From positions 98,433,445-98,497,444 of the forward strand of contig NC_080171.1 of assembly GCF_950295315.1 (NCBI RefSeq): a DNA stretch of 64,000 bases. The letters run 5' to 3'. Under the pieces are notes generated by a model. The model saw nothing but the letters and a program-made list of their open reading frames with translations, had not been told where the DNA came from and ran no database searches. Every line of letters starts with the position of its first letter. Within the stretch, counting starts at the first letter, position 1. Origin of the DNA: Erinaceus europaeus. Lineage: Eukaryota; Chordata; Mammalia; Eulipotyphla; Erinaceidae. Below are positions 21,949-32,919 of this stretch, in pieces. Position numbers and translations under genes: made by a program.

Positions 21949-22801
21949 GCCCAGCAACCAGTCTGTCTGAGCTTACTGGCTCCCATGGCCTCGATGCCTT
22001 CCCCCCACCACCCACTGTACCCACATAGCTGAGTGCAGATACTCTAGGCTCCGTGCCCACTGTCTGTCCCCTCTTCCCAACCCCTAGGTTTAGACCAGCC
22101 TAAAGCGCTGAGTGGTGAGGGCAGGGCAGCTTCCACATCTGCAGCACTCTGGCTCTGGAGACTGCCCCTGGTTGCTCTTGCTCGGAGCCTCTGCCCTGTT
22201 TAGTCAGCACCCAGGTTGGGGTGAGCAGAGGAGCTCAATCACCCGTGTCCCTCTGATAGTTGGGCAAAATTTTCAGGGGGTGAAAACCTGCCGGGTTATG
22301 ACAATCACCAAAATGCCTTTTAAAAAAAATAGTAGTGACCGCCTGGCCCACCATGCCACTGGGCCCCAGACCACCCCCACTCCACCTGGGGCCCTGGTTT
22401 CAGTTAAAGCCTTGATTCCGACCATCTGGAGGACTGGCTGCTTCACTCTCAAGGTGCTATCACCCTCTGTTTTAGGTGGTGTCACAACACCTTTGTGAGT
22501 GTGGGGCTGGGTACATCAACCTCTCTTTGCCAGCAAGGCTGAAGCTAAAATGACTTTGTTTCTATGGTGCATGCATATTTCCCACCACAGTACTTGGGCC
22601 TTGCCGTGATAAAAGGCTCCAGGAATCGGGGATTTTAGGGCCTTGGCTTGGTAGTTCCTGTGTCACCTGTGTCACAGGTGCGGAGGGCTGGGGGTGGGAG
22701 GAATCCCTCAAAAAAAGTGTCACATTGAGCCCTGACAGTGACGTCTCTTTTCCAGGAGCCTCCAGGCCCCGGCGTGCATGCTGCGTGATGGCGGCTCGCG
22801 C

Positions 22802-22816
22802 CCACCAGAGGGCGCT
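22802..22816 (+). promoter_or_regulatory. CTCF core motif, perfect match
   Basis: CCACCAGAGGGCGCT fits the CTCF core CCASYAGRKGGCRS at every position. It sits in a small CpG-rich patch (22740-22860) with GCCGCCCTGCCGGG just downstream. CTCF at such sites blocks loop extrusion. The orientation is rightward. Confidence 0.65.
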
Positions 22817-22859
22817 GTGACCCCGCGCCGCCCTGCCGGGCTGGGCCCCGCCAACCCAA

Positions 22860-23130
22860 ACGCTTTTTAATTGAAAATTTTTTTAATTCAAAAAGGATTT
22901 GCTGTTTGTACTCGAGTGCAGGTTTTCCTTATGCAGGAGACTAATGTCTTCAGTAAACAGATCCGGGCCCAAATCCACCTTCAAAGGTAGTCGCTGTTTG
23001 CCCAAGGGAGTGAAAGGCCTTCCAGAAGCGGCCCTAGTCTCTTGGGCAAACACTTCGGGCCCGCAGTCCCCGGCTGAGAGCAGCGTCTGTGGGAAGGGTT
23101 ATCCGCGGCCTAAGGGGGATTATGTCAGGG
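22860..23130. promoter_or_regulatory. Candidate conserved non-coding element
   Basis: It begins with an AT block (TTTTTAATTGAAAATTTTTTTAATTC) and continues as repeat-free sequence with GGGCCCAAATCCACCTTCAAAGG and CTTGGGCAAACACTTCGGG. It immediately follows the CTCF motif. The call rests on its look only. Confidence 0.4.
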
Positions 23131-23639
23131 GACATATGTTGAAATTGCATTTGGGGAGTGAGAGAAAACAAGAGGCGGGGTGGGGGAGCACTGCTTTTCT
23201 TCAGCCAAGATAACCTAAAAAGGAAAAAAAATCCCAAGGGCAGGGACGAGGACCCCAGCCCCTTTGGGAGGGGGGATTGGGCTGGCAGGGTGTGTGCTCC
23301 TGACTTCTCCCTGCCCCCCACCCCCAATGCACAGCCCTAGAGAGAAGCCTGGATTTAGACTCACGGGTCTCCCTCGACAGCCACCCCGACAAGGCCCAGC
23401 CCAGCAGCAGCGGCAAAGCCTTCCCAGGGAGCCGACAGCTGCCTGGGCACTGCCACAGCTGGGGCCTGGCGCTGAACTGGCAGCCTCATTTTAGATGTGT
23501 CCGCTGTGCTGCTGCCCCAGAAGGGTGGAAGGGAAGCGTCATCATCCCCACTCCCCTAAACCTTAGCATCTTTACTCCTTTTCTTTCTGCCCACCTCCAC
23601 TCCCACCACCAGCCCCCACTGTTTAAGTCACAGAATTGA

Positions 23640-23745
23640 TTCACTGTGCCCCAGACCAGCAGCACAAGTTCACCTGGGAGGTTGTTGGAAATGCAGACTC
23701 CCAGGCCCCAACGCTGACCCGTTAGGTCAGAATCCGCATACAGTG
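23640..23745 (+). mobile_element. MER5A-type hAT (Charlie) DNA element relic
   Basis: CCCCAGACCAGCAGCACAAGTTCACCTGGGAGGTTGTTGGAAATGC followed by CTCCCAGGCCCCAACGC and GGTCAGAATCCGC is the well-known MER5 line (CAGACCAGCAGCATCAGCATCACCTGGGAACTTGTTAGAAATGCA type). It is an ancient placental element. Confidence 0.8.
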
Positions 23746-23835
23746 TGTTTTATCAGAGGCATGAATCCAGGTTCAAGCCCCTCCCTCATCGTACTGAAGG
23801 AAGCTTTGGTGCTGTGGTGACTTTGTCTCCCAATT
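23746..23835 (+). mobile_element. ERI-3-type SINE fragment
   Basis: GGCATGAATCCAGGTTCAAGCCCC...ACTGAAGGAAGCTTTGGTGCTGTGGTG resembles the copy at 31020-31165. It is short and abuts the MER5A relic. Confidence 0.5.
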
Positions 23836-23987
23836 TCTGCCTTTCTGTCTGGGAAAGTTGGCCTGCAGGATCCCCTGTTGGGTGGCTCCCTGCTCTGGAG
23901 CTGGGACCATCCTTGGTGATAGGCAGAAATGCCCCTAATACTTCCCACCACCCTTCAGCTTGTTCCTGCTGTGATATTTCCAAGCAG

Positions 23988-24001
23988 CCACTAGGTGGCA
24001 G
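23988..24001 (+). promoter_or_regulatory. CTCF core motif, perfect match
   Basis: CCACTAGGTGGCAG matches CCASYAGRKGGCRS at all 14 positions, in the same orientation as the motif 1.2 kb upstream. Two aligned sites in the last intron would form a small insulator cluster. Confidence 0.65.
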
Positions 24002-25521
24002 TATTGCCCCAGACCTTGCTGAAAGTCCTTCGCATCAGAGGCTGCCTTGCTGAGCCAGTGCCCTGAGAACTATTTCCAGGTGGTCGCTTGCTCCCTCGTC
24101 ATAAGAAAGCTGAAAAATGAATGAGCAGGCAATGTGCAGTCTCCCCTGTAGCCAAAAAATGTGCACTGTGAGTGTTTTCCTGATTCTAGCTTCAGGCAGA
24201 CTTGGGAGTTAAGATGAACCCCTTCCAGCAGAGAGGGTTCAGAGAGAAGAGATCTGTCTGAGGTCAGCCTGCCATGTCCAGTTTTCTCTCTCCACCCCAG
24301 GAAGCAACCCATGCCATTTGTAGGGGCTGCCATCACATGTCACCAGTGTCACCATGGAACCCTACCACTCCAGGGTCACACAGGAAGGGCACAGGGCCCC
24401 CAGACTCACCCCCACACCTACCCCAAGCCCTTATCTCTGTCTTTCTGACTGTGTGGGTCAGCCCTGTGGGTCTCCCCTGTGGGTCTCAGGGCTAGTTGGG
24501 GGGGGCATCTTGGACACCCCACCAGCTGGCCACATGAGAATGTGAGCTTTGGGAGTGTGAAGTTTAGATTCAACCATCTGCCATCAGTTTAGATAATATT
24601 CTCTTAAAATTTGATTTACTTGTCTATCAACATGAAAAAGCACTAAATAAAGAGAAAGTTGAGGGAGCCCGAGCATTATTCTGACAAATTTGATTCTGGG
24701 GATCGAATTTAGGACCTCATGCTTCTGAGTCCAATGCTCTAGGCCACTCAGTGTTATTGTTGAGTCTGATAGAAGCATTCCCCCGCACAGCACTGATCAA
24801 GCTGCCCCATTTGAACTCATTCACCTCAGAAGGCCACTTCCTCAGGAAACAGTGTAAGCAGAGGCGTTTGACTGTCCCAGCTCGAGGGGAGCCCTGAATC
24901 GTTCCCCCCAACAGTCTGCAGGTGGACCCTCATTACCTGCCCACTCCTCTGCCCAAAACACTGGGCTACTGAGCTGGCACCTGGCCTTCAAGGTAGACTG
25001 AGCACGACTCCAGCCAGAGAGGCGCCTGTCTGCTCTGAGTTTCCATCAGAATGAGGAGTGGCCACCCTTCCTCTTAGGGAGAGATTCTGGGGTTCCAGCA
25101 GGGGAAGCATGTCCAGGGTGTAGAGTGCTGCCCCTTGGCTGTGTCCCCTGTCGCCCAGTGTCTGTCATCAGCAGTGCCTCACATTGGGTATGGAGTGATG
25201 CCCCCTGCCAGCCACGTGGTCAGAGCACGAGACCCAGCTGTGGGTCACAGGGGGGCAGAGGGCATTCTGCATGCAGTGGGCATGTGGTCAGCATGCACAG
25301 GGTGCCCTCAGCACCATGGGGGGTGGGCACAGTGGGTGCTGAGCTCTGAGAGTGTGAAAGGCAAATGCCACAGCCTAGTCCACTGCCCACTCCCCCAGAG
25401 GCATGCCTTCGCACGCTGGTACACAGCACCCTGGCACAGGGCAGAGGGTGATTGGGGAGCACCTGGTCTCTCGGGAGTCCCCCTGCACTGACCATGCCTC
25501 TCTGTCTCCTCCCTCCCACAG
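24002..25521. other. Last MVB12B intron, 3' part
   Basis: Unique sequence apart from a reverse ERI-2-type SINE fragment at 24650-24757 (GATTCTGGGGATCGAATTTAGGACC...). The branch-point/pyrimidine region for the last exon is at 25490-25521. Confidence 0.4.
24650..24757 (-). mobile_element. ERI-2-type SINE fragment
   Basis: TTTGATTCTGGGGATCGAATTTAGGACCTCATGC is the diverged signature of this SINE in reverse orientation. Confidence 0.55.
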
Positions 25522-25608
25522 TACGAGTACAGCTTCCGCACAGAGCAGAGTGCAGCAGCCCGGCTGCCACCCAGCCCCACCCGTTGCCAGCAGATTCCCC
25601 AGTCCTGA
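25522..25608 (+). CDS. MVB12B: MVB12B terminal coding exon with stop codon
   Basis: Following a CTCCCTCCCACAG acceptor, this exon reads 28 codons and a TGA (25606-25608). It starts YEYSFRTEQSAAARLP and ends with a proline- and polar-rich tail (RCQQIPQS). The first half completes the UMA domain and the second half is the short unstructured C-terminus. It joins the preceding exon in phase 0. The larger open frame through this position (25403-25792) is only the same frame extended leftwards into intron plus a second overlapping frame. The coding segment proper ends at the TGA and is followed by a long 3' UTR. The exon is GC-rich, unlike the AT-richer upstream two. Confidence 0.87.
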   Translation, partial: YEYSFRTEQSAAARLPPSPTRCQQIPQS

Positions 25609-26817
25609 GGGCCCAGCCACCCCACGGGGAGAAGACGCCTCACCCAGACTACTGAGTGCCCTCCCTCACCGGGACCCCCGTGGCCCTGCCCCTTGGGCGT
25701 CTCCAGGAGACTCTGGGCAGCTGGCTGTCACATCCTCCATCATCAGCCTGCCTGACATGACACCCCCACCTCCCTGGGGACGTTTTTCATAATCATAACT
25801 AATCTGTGTGTGTTATAGTGACCAGCGGCTCCTAACATGTCTGTGTGATGACCAGTTGTCCTACCGAAACCCTGCCCCCAGGATGCTGCTCCAGCCGCCC
25901 AGTGACACCACTGCCCCCCCATCCCAGTGTCACCTCCTCGAAGACCCTGAGGGGGATGATGACTCTGCACAGCATCCTCTAGGACCTCCCAGTCACCCCA
26001 GAGTGGAGCTGCCCTGGGGGGCGTCCTCCATTCCAACAGCATCAAGTGCCCTGGGCCTCATCTGGTGACGGGGTGAGGAGGGGCCAGGAACCCCACGCAC
26101 ACCACCCACTGGCTCCCCTCCTGCTGTGAACACCCCAGGACTCAAGTCACACACTGGATGCCCTGATGTTGGGGAGCAGCCTGTTGGGGGACTCAGCACA
26201 GAGGACTTGCCTTCCAGGAGAGGGAAGGCTCAGTGACCAGGCACCTTGCTCAGATGGGGGTTTGGCTCCCCGGGACACTGTCGTTCACTGTGCCCCTTCT
26301 CCTCCCTCAAAGGGCTTGACTCTGGACTGCTCATGTGCCAAAAGCAGCTCCCAACTGCCTTGGCCCAGTGCCCTGACTGGTGCCCATGGGGACAGGCCCT
26401 CCCAGGATCGGTAAGCCAGGCCCAGCCCTGGAGGGAGCTGTTCCTCAGAGTCAGGCTGAGTGGTCAGGGCCCACGTGGTCTCTGGTAATGGGAAGTCTAT
26501 CAGCCCTAGCTCTCCACACCAGAGCCAGAGCTTCAGCTGTGCCCTCCCCACCTACCCCCCCCCACACACACACACATCACCCTGTGGAATGGCCAGTGGG
26601 GGTGCTGGGGTTCCCAGCAGGAATACCACGCTAAGCTCCACACACATTCACCCCAAGATCAGGATCATGGCTATTACTGAAATCTCAGACACTCACACTG
26701 AGTGAGAGCCTGCCTTCCAGCCTGGCTTCTAGGCTTTGTCCTGATCTCACAGGACTCTGGTCTCACCCAACCAAGGGGTCACCAGATAGCTGGCACCTTT
26801 GGCATGAGGGCCTGGTG

Positions 26818-26869
26818 CGTGTGCATGCGTGTGTGCGTGTGCGTGTGCGTGTGTGTGTGTGTGTGCATG
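26818..26869 (+). repeat. (GT)n microsatellite in 3' UTR
   Basis: GT units with several GC interruptions (GTGTGCGTGTGCGTG) at the start, pure GT afterwards. Confidence 0.93.
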
Positions 26870-27250
26870 TGGAGAAGGGCTGAGGAAAGCTGACCTTCCC
26901 CCAAGGGAGCCACTTCACCACCACAGCCAGGCACAGACATCCCCCCCCCTCGCCTGAAGTCCTTGGGTGGTACATGGTTAATCGGGCAGTGGGGGCAGAA
27001 CAGGCACTGGCCAACACAGAGCAAGGGAGGCCCCCAGCAAAACTGGGGCCGGGGCAAAAAATACCTCAGGTACCTGCACCAGACCCTTAGCCCCAGCCCC
27101 ACCCACTCCTGCCCCTCAGTCCCCAGTGCTGTGCCCCCTGAGTTCTGTGTCACCGCACCTTCCCCATGACCCAGGCCACATGGTGTGGCAGCCAGAAGCA
27201 GGGAGCTCATGGAAGCAGCTGGGCCCAGGAGACCATGGGGCAGAGACAGG

Positions 27251-27251
<1 letters not shown>

Positions 27252-27283
<32 letters not shown>
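27252..27283 (+). repeat. (AC)16 microsatellite in 3' UTR
   Basis: Pure AC run within the inferred MVB12B 3' UTR. Confidence 0.95.
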
Positions 27284-27285
<2 letters not shown>

Positions 27286-28539
27286 AGGGACCTTTTGGGG
27301 TCGGTGCTTAACCAGGCAAGACTGGGGAACAGGAACCACATGCCCACTGAACACATCAGCTCTGTGTCTGGGGGGCTGGGGGAGCGCCAGCCTTATTGCT
27401 GCTTTTTGGATTAGGTGGCTGATTCCAAACCAATCAGCCCATGCGACCCACAGCCCCCCAGGGTGGGCTGGGGAAAGGGGGCTCCCCCAGGTGCAAGAGG
27501 CAGCACGGGGGTACGAGTTCACGGGGTCTGTGCACTTTGTCCGTCTCTTTCATGCTCTGGTGGTGACATCATGCCCACCAAGTGATGCCTGGTGTCCCTT
27601 CTCCCCAACCTGAGAACTGGATGTTTCACACACTTTGATGGAAGCTGGGATGTGAGGGTGGGGCGGGTGAGGGGGAGCACCCTCAACTGGAAGCAAGAAG
27701 CAGTGCTGGGCAGTAGAGGGAGGAGGTGTTCTCCCACCTCCCCATTCAGACCCTCCTACAGGGCTGCCAGCAATAGGCCCTGCCAGCCTGTGGGCTCAGC
27801 CAGGCTGTAAAGCCCTCACCAGTGGTTGTAGACCAACCCTTAAGTAAGAATGACTGTGAACACTGCCACATAGGGCAGCTTAGGGCAACTAGGCAGTGAC
27901 AGTGTTAGAGAAGATGTCATGTCTGTAGCTTGTAGGCTGCTGCCAAGTCCTCTGCTCCTGGGCCTTGTGAGAGGCAAGCAGGGGGCTGGCAGGTTTGTGG
28001 GTGACAGTAGGTAGGGGCCCAGGTGTAGGGCTCAGACAGACCCTGTTTCTTCCCAGGAGGGTGCTTTTCTTTGCCAACTCTCAGGCCGCAGTGGGGAGGG
28101 AAAGACAAAATGTCTCTTGGAAATGTGAAGGTCCATGGCCTTGGCCTTGGTGGCTGCTGCTGCCTCCCATCCCGGGGATGGGATCCTCTAGCAACCCTGT
28201 CCCCCTCACCCCCCAAAAAGTAAAAGGACTAACATAACAGCACAGCAGCCTGTGCTCCTTTTTTCCCTCTGAAAATTCTGTCCCCACAAGGGCCTGGAAA
28301 TGGCACAAAGGTGACAAGGAGCAGGCACTATGCTCCAGCTCACTCACAAGTTTATCGCGAGAACTTCTTGCCCACACCCAAGAGCCAGTGCGCGCCCCAC
28401 AGCCCACTCCACGTGGGGAGGCCAGAGCCTGACGGGAAGAAGCAGGTTGGACCCAGCTGGCCACCATCAGCAGGTGGGCCTGACTTTGCCATCTGCCCTG
28501 GGTGCTTTGGGTGCTGGGAATGGGTATGAGGGAGTGTTT

Positions 28540-28770
28540 AAAGGACCAACATGTACTAAGCACCTACTCGCCAGGCACAGGACTGGCAATTTAAGCACAT
28601 TTCCTCCTTATTCCCCTTCCAAAAAAGTAAGAAAAGTGAACACATACCCAGAAGTAGATGTTCATTTGCTCTTTATTCCAGATGAAGATGTTAAGACTAA
28701 CCCCGGGCCCAAGGCCAGGAAGCACAGAAGCAGGACCTGGGTGCAAGGCCGGTGTGGCCCAGAGTCCCCT
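28540..28770 (+). mobile_element. MIR relic
   Basis: The order ACATGTACTAAGCACCTACTCGCCAGGCACAGG ... TTTCCTCCTTATTCC ... CCAGATGAAGATGTTAAGACTAA ... CCAAGGCCAGGAAGC follows the MIR consensus (GAGCACCTACTATGTGCCAGGC ... CAGATGAGGAAACTGAGG). Confidence 0.6.
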
Positions 28771-29341
28771 CTGCCGCCACCTGTGCTAAGCACATGCCTC
28801 CCCCCACCCCCGTCCAGTAGTGGGCTAACCCTCTGCCTGCAGCCCCACTGGCCCAGGGAGGCAGCTCGGGGTCCGCCTGGGTCTGCAGATGCTGGTCACC
28901 TTGTTATTTTCTATTTACAGTGGGGTGACAGCACATGGCACTGGGTGGCCTGAGGACGAGGGCAAAGAAGGGTCTGGATGGTGCAGCTACACACTCACCA
29001 GGTGTCCAGAAGCTGGGGTCCTTGACTGGGTTCACTGCCTTTGTGCTCCCAAGGTCTGGCTTCTAGAGCTGCCTGGATGCCTCTGCTCAGCCAGGCTTTG
29101 TCCTCCTGCTCTGAATGCAGCCCAGTGAGTGGCAGCTGTGTTGTCACCATGGTGTGATGGCATATCTGTGCCCCAGCAAAGGACTGCTGTGCCACCTCTG
29201 GGCCTAGGGCCCTCAGGCAGGTGCCAGGCACTTGCTGAAGGAACAATGTCCTCCCCACCTGTATTTATTTGAGGTGACTCTTGTACTTGGCAAAAGGAAG
29301 TTTCACTGTGTAACTGTCTGTCTTCTTAATATAATTTGTTA

Positions 29342-29347
29342 AATAAA
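29342..29347 (+). terminator. MVB12B: Polyadenylation signal, probable MVB12B 3' end
   Basis: AATAAA is followed within 15 bases by a GT/T-rich stretch (TGTTTGTTTTAACC), the usual downstream element for cleavage. It is the first well-supported signal after the stop codon. A second AATAAA at 29925-29930 has weaker surroundings and could be an alternative end. Confidence 0.6.
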
Positions 29348-29365
29348 TGTTTGTTTTAACCTCTT

Positions 29366-30510
29366 TTCCCTGGCCTGCTGCTGTTTCTGGAGCTGTGAGT
29401 TGAGTGTCCAGTGTGGGAGGCTGTGGGCTTCAGACTCCAGCATTCTCTCCAAAAGATAGGCGCCTCTTTTCCAGAAAGAGCTGGTGGGATCCTTTGCCTG
29501 TGCGATGCAGAAAACTGACACTCTGGCCACAACCCTCAGGCATGCTCCTTGCAGGATAAAAAAAAAAAAACAGTTGTTGTAAGGGCATGTAAGGCATGAA
29601 TTTTGAGGGGTCACCCTTGTGTGTGGAGATGCCATTCCATCCCACCTTCTCAGCTTTCCCTAAGCCTGGTCTGCAAGGTTCTCTCCACAGAGTCAGGGAC
29701 TCTCTTGTCCCAACACTCGTCTGCTTACAAGACGCCATTCTAGATGCCAACGCAGGGGCTGCAGGGCCCTGGGATATACCGGGGGTCCTGGTGAACATGC
29801 ATCCATTCAGCCTTCATGGTCAAAGTGCGCTCTCTGCCTTTACAGGTGACTGAAGCCTTTGGGGGTTAGACACCAGGGTCTGAGCCGTCACTGCCTCCAG
29901 CCCCCATACACTATAGACTTAGGCAATAAAGACCAACCTTAGCTCAGGGCTCATGTTCTCCATGAGGAGCCCCATAATGTGAGGAGGGAGCCTGTGCAGA
30001 CAGCTTGGAGCAAATGAAGATGAAAGTGCACTTCTGCATTCCTCACAGGTGACCCCTTGCAGTGTCGCCTATGCTTTCAGGTCTACGGAGAGTTTCTCCT
30101 ACAAGGAAAACAGTTGTAATAGTAAAGGTGACACAGAGCAGCTCAGACCTGGGTGGGGGCAGTGGCCACACTGAAGGACAAAGCACAACACAGCCAAGTC
30201 AGAGAGAGGCCAGAGCCAGACAACAACCATCTTGTTATCACCTCTGCCTGGGTGTCTGTTTTCTTGTTCTCTCACACTCTGACCCTCCCTGTTGCATGTT
30301 CTGTGCACTAGTCTGATTAGACTACACACACACACACACACACAGTCACCCAAATATGCATGTGCCTGTGCCCAGTTGAGGCAAACCAAAGGTCCCAGGA
30401 CTGAGTGTGATGAGCTGGCCTGGGTCAGTGACCTCTCTGTCTTGGAAGTTCTATCCCCACCTGGAGTGACAGCAGGGGGTCACAGCACCTCAGGAGTAGG
30501 TATAGAGTTG
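29366..30510. other. Intergenic sequence after MVB12B
   Basis: Unique sequence with an A-run at 29557-29568, a short (AC)n at 30325-30344 and an AATAAA at 29925. Nothing else was recognised. Confidence 0.4.
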
Positions 30511-30511
30511 G

Positions 30512-30790
30512 GGGAGGGCAGGCAGTGGTGCACCCGGTTAAGAGCACATAGTACTAAGCACAAGGACCCACACAAGAATCTGGGTTCGAGCCCCCAGCTC
30601 CCCACCTACAGAGGAACACTTCACAAGTAACAAACCAGGTCTGCAGGTATCTATCTTTATCCTCCCCTCTCAATTTCTCTCTGCCCTATCCAATTAAAAA
30701 GATGGTAAGAGTGTCCACCAGGAGCACTGGATTCATTCGTAGTACTGCCATTGAGCCCCAGTGATAACCCTAGAGGGGAAAAAAAAAATG
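30512..30790 (+). mobile_element. ERI-type SINE
   Basis: Head GGGCAGGCAGTGGTGCACCCGGTTAAG, B-box GGTTCGAGCCC, tail with GGAGCACTGGATTCATTCGTAG and CCCCAGTGATAACCCTAGAGG plus an A-run. Confidence 0.85.
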
Positions 30791-30842
30791 TCGGGCCCTA
30801 GAAAGGTATCAGAGGTCAGACAGTGGGTAGAAAAGTAAGGGA

Positions 30843-31020
30843 TAGGGGTGGGGTAAACAGCAAAATGGTTATGCAAAGTGACTCTCATGCCTGAAGCTCC
30901 GAAGTCCCAGGTTCAATCCCCACACCACAATAATCCAGAGCTGTGCAATGTTCTGGTGTTTTTCTCTGTGTCTTTCTCTCTCTGCATCTCTCAAAAAAAA
31001 AAAAAAACTTAAAAAAAAAG
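30843..31020 (+). mobile_element. ERI-2-type SINE
   Basis: GGTGGGGTAAACAGCAAAATGGTTATGC...CCTGAAGCTCCGAAGTCCCAGGTTCAATCCCC, then the CT-rich stretch and a long A-tail. This is the clearest + strand copy of this family here. Confidence 0.8.
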
Positions 31021-31165
31021 GGATAGCAGATTAGCTCACCTGGATAGTCTTCCTGCTTTGCATTGCACAGGACCCAGGCTTGAACCTGACCCCCACCACA
31101 CTGGAGGAAGCTTAGTGTTGTGATGTCTTTTCCTCTCTGTCTTTCTGAAAAAGATTGTCCTGGAG
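31021..31165 (+). mobile_element. ERI-3-type SINE
   Basis: GATAGCAGATTAGCTCACCTGGATAGTC ... GACCCAGGCTTGAACCTGACCCCCACC ... TGTTGTGATGTCTTTTCC. It has a distinct tRNA-like head and sits right after the A-tail of the previous SINE. Confidence 0.65.
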
Positions 31166-31630
31166 AGGTGAAGTTCTCGAGATGACAACAAGAAAAAGAC
31201 AAATGGGGAGACCTCCTGGGAAAACAGAAAAGCACCCTTGCAGAAGATGGTGAGGTGCAGACCCAAGCCCTGTTGTGGTGCACCTTCCGTGTGCAGACCC
31301 CACACGAGTCCCCATGCGCCTGGCTTGCATACCCCCAGCCCTGCTCTCCTACTTGAGCCCATTTCTGCTGAGTGTTTCCCATAAAAACTGGCTCACGCCT
31401 AAAATCTCCTCCCACCTGGACCCCACCCTCATCTCTCTCTCCTGCTCTGTGTTTTCCAGGCAACTAGCAGCAGAGCCTTACTGCTTGGCTCTGTCACTCA
31501 CCAACCTCCCAGGACTCCAGCAGCCACCTGGAAGTTTCACCCAGATGTCACACCTGGCCTCCACCCATCCCAAACAGAATGTACCACCTGCCCCGCTCCC
31601 ACACACATGCACATGCCCCCTACCCCTGGC
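31166..31630. other. Intergenic, unique
   Basis: No feature recognised. The 179- and 192-residue frames here have no family resemblance. Confidence 0.35.
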
Positions 31631-31634
31631 TTCA

Positions 31635-32150
31635 GACTGCCCCCTTCTCCATCTGTTCCCCATCTCTGGAACAACTCCTTCATCTCTCCTACCTGAAACT
31701 AAGCTGGACTTTACTCCCATTTTGAACATAGCCACTCTTCTATTTTTTCACTGCCCCTGCACTGATTATGCCCTGGGCACACTTCTCCTAGAGCCCCTGA
31801 ACCATTTCCCCTGACACTAGGGTCTTCCCCTCTCACCCAGTTTTCTCAAGACTGGCCAAGATCTCTGTAAAAGTACCCCTCCTATGAAGTGTTTCACACC
31901 TGTACCCTAAGAACAAAGTGTGATTCCCCAGGTTCCAGACATATCTTAGGTCTCAGTCTTACCTCCCACAAATGTCCCAGCTAGATTTCATGCTTCCTCC
32001 TATGCTAAAGCCTCTGCTTCTTTGCCTTTGTGGATGCTATTCCCTCTGCCTAGCTGCTTTGCCCTCATTTTCCTGCCCTTTAAACTCCTAGTAATCCTTC
32101 CAGAACCTCCTGGGATACCTCTGCTGCGGTGGCCTCCCCAACCCCTTGGA
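31635..32150 (+). mobile_element. L2-type LINE relic (probable)
   Basis: GGATGCTATTCCCTCTGCCTAGCTGC and TAGTAATCCTTCCAGAACCTCCTGGG follow the L2 3' region line (TGCTGTTCCCTCTGCCTGGAA ... TTCAGGTCTCAGC). The left part is much weaker. Confidence 0.5.
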
Positions 32151-32919
32151 GGCAAAGGCGATGATCGTCCTCCCCCTTCAGGCCACTCCATACCTAGCAC
32201 AGCAGTTTCTGACTCTGCCCTTCATCTCCCTCATGTGTCTTGAGTTGGCCATTTTCCTATTCTTTCACCCCCAAAATAGCAATCAGGTGGCCCCTGAGCT
32301 TTCCCCTCCCCCTCCCCCAACACGTTGGCACAGATAAGTGCAACAAGAGACTTAGCTATCTTAGGTCGTGTCTGCCAGGGTGGAGATCTCAGATGCTTCT
32401 AGGTCCCTGAGGTTGTGGATCTCCTGCTGTGGGAGGGCCACGTCCATCTCCCCAGCCTCCTTTTTCATGGGCAGGTGGGTGGGGGGAGGTAGGGGGAATA
32501 CAAAGGTTCACAGGAATGACTGCACAGTGGAACCACCCAGAAAATCTTGAAAGCTACCTGTGTCTGAACCACTTCCTAAAATTTAAGTCAAAATTTCTGG
32601 AAGAATCCTTGTCAAGTTGTCAAACTCCCCAGGTGGTGTCAACTGCAGTGATGAATTAGCAATTGCACAGGAAGATTTTAGTAGACGTCCCCCTTTCAGC
32701 CCAATGTAGCTCTCATATCCTTTCAAAATTGCCTGTGTAAAGGCACAGAGCAAAATCTCGATGTAATCCAAGAAATCAGCATCCTACCTTATATGCAGCT
32801 AAAGTCCCAATATGGAAATCTCTGGTCATATGGCAACAGAATTAGGAATGTATAACAAGGTCATAGACTTTGTAATATATATTATATAATATTAATAATA
32901 TATTTAATATATATTATTT

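Larger units (their letters stand above)
20546..22740. other. Last MVB12B intron, GC-rich with AC repeats
   Basis: Unique GC-rich sequence with two (AC)n tracts, 21024-21068 and 21906-21946. No gene is supported. The frames across it change with the repeats. Confidence 0.45.
25609..29365 (+). other. MVB12B: MVB12B 3' untranslated region (inferred extent)
   Basis: About 3.7 kb of GC-rich DNA lies between the MVB12B stop codon and an AATAAA at 29342. No splice donor pair or other gene is evident. It contains two dinucleotide tracts (GT at 26818-26869, AC at 27252-27283), a short AC run near 26570, and a MIR-like old SINE near 28540-28770. The last 100 bases before the signal (TATTTATTTGAGG onward) have the AT/GT-rich look of a mammalian 3' end. 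The long frames inside (for example 26779-27522 on the minus strand and 28330-28953) run through CA repeats or low-complexity sequence and are not believed to be genes. The extent is inferred without transcript evidence. Confidence 0.6.

Noticed and set aside
25403..25792. 129-residue frame over the last coding exon, and 118-residue overlapping frames
   Set aside because: Only 25522-25608 is coding, in the MVB12B frame ending at TGA. The longer frames are in other phases or extend into intron.
26779..27522. 247-residue open frame on the minus strand
   Set aside because: It runs through an AC and a GT microsatellite (poly Cys-Val and His-Thr runs), has no domain, and lies opposite the inferred MVB12B 3' UTR.
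28330..28953. 207-residue open frame on the plus strand
   Set aside because: It overlaps a MIR relic in the inferred 3' UTR, and the sequence is low-information Pro/Ser/Gly-rich. Chance frame in GC-rich DNA.
31275..31814. 179-residue frame
   Set aside because: Lies over L2-like and unique intergenic DNA. No domain, start or splice support.
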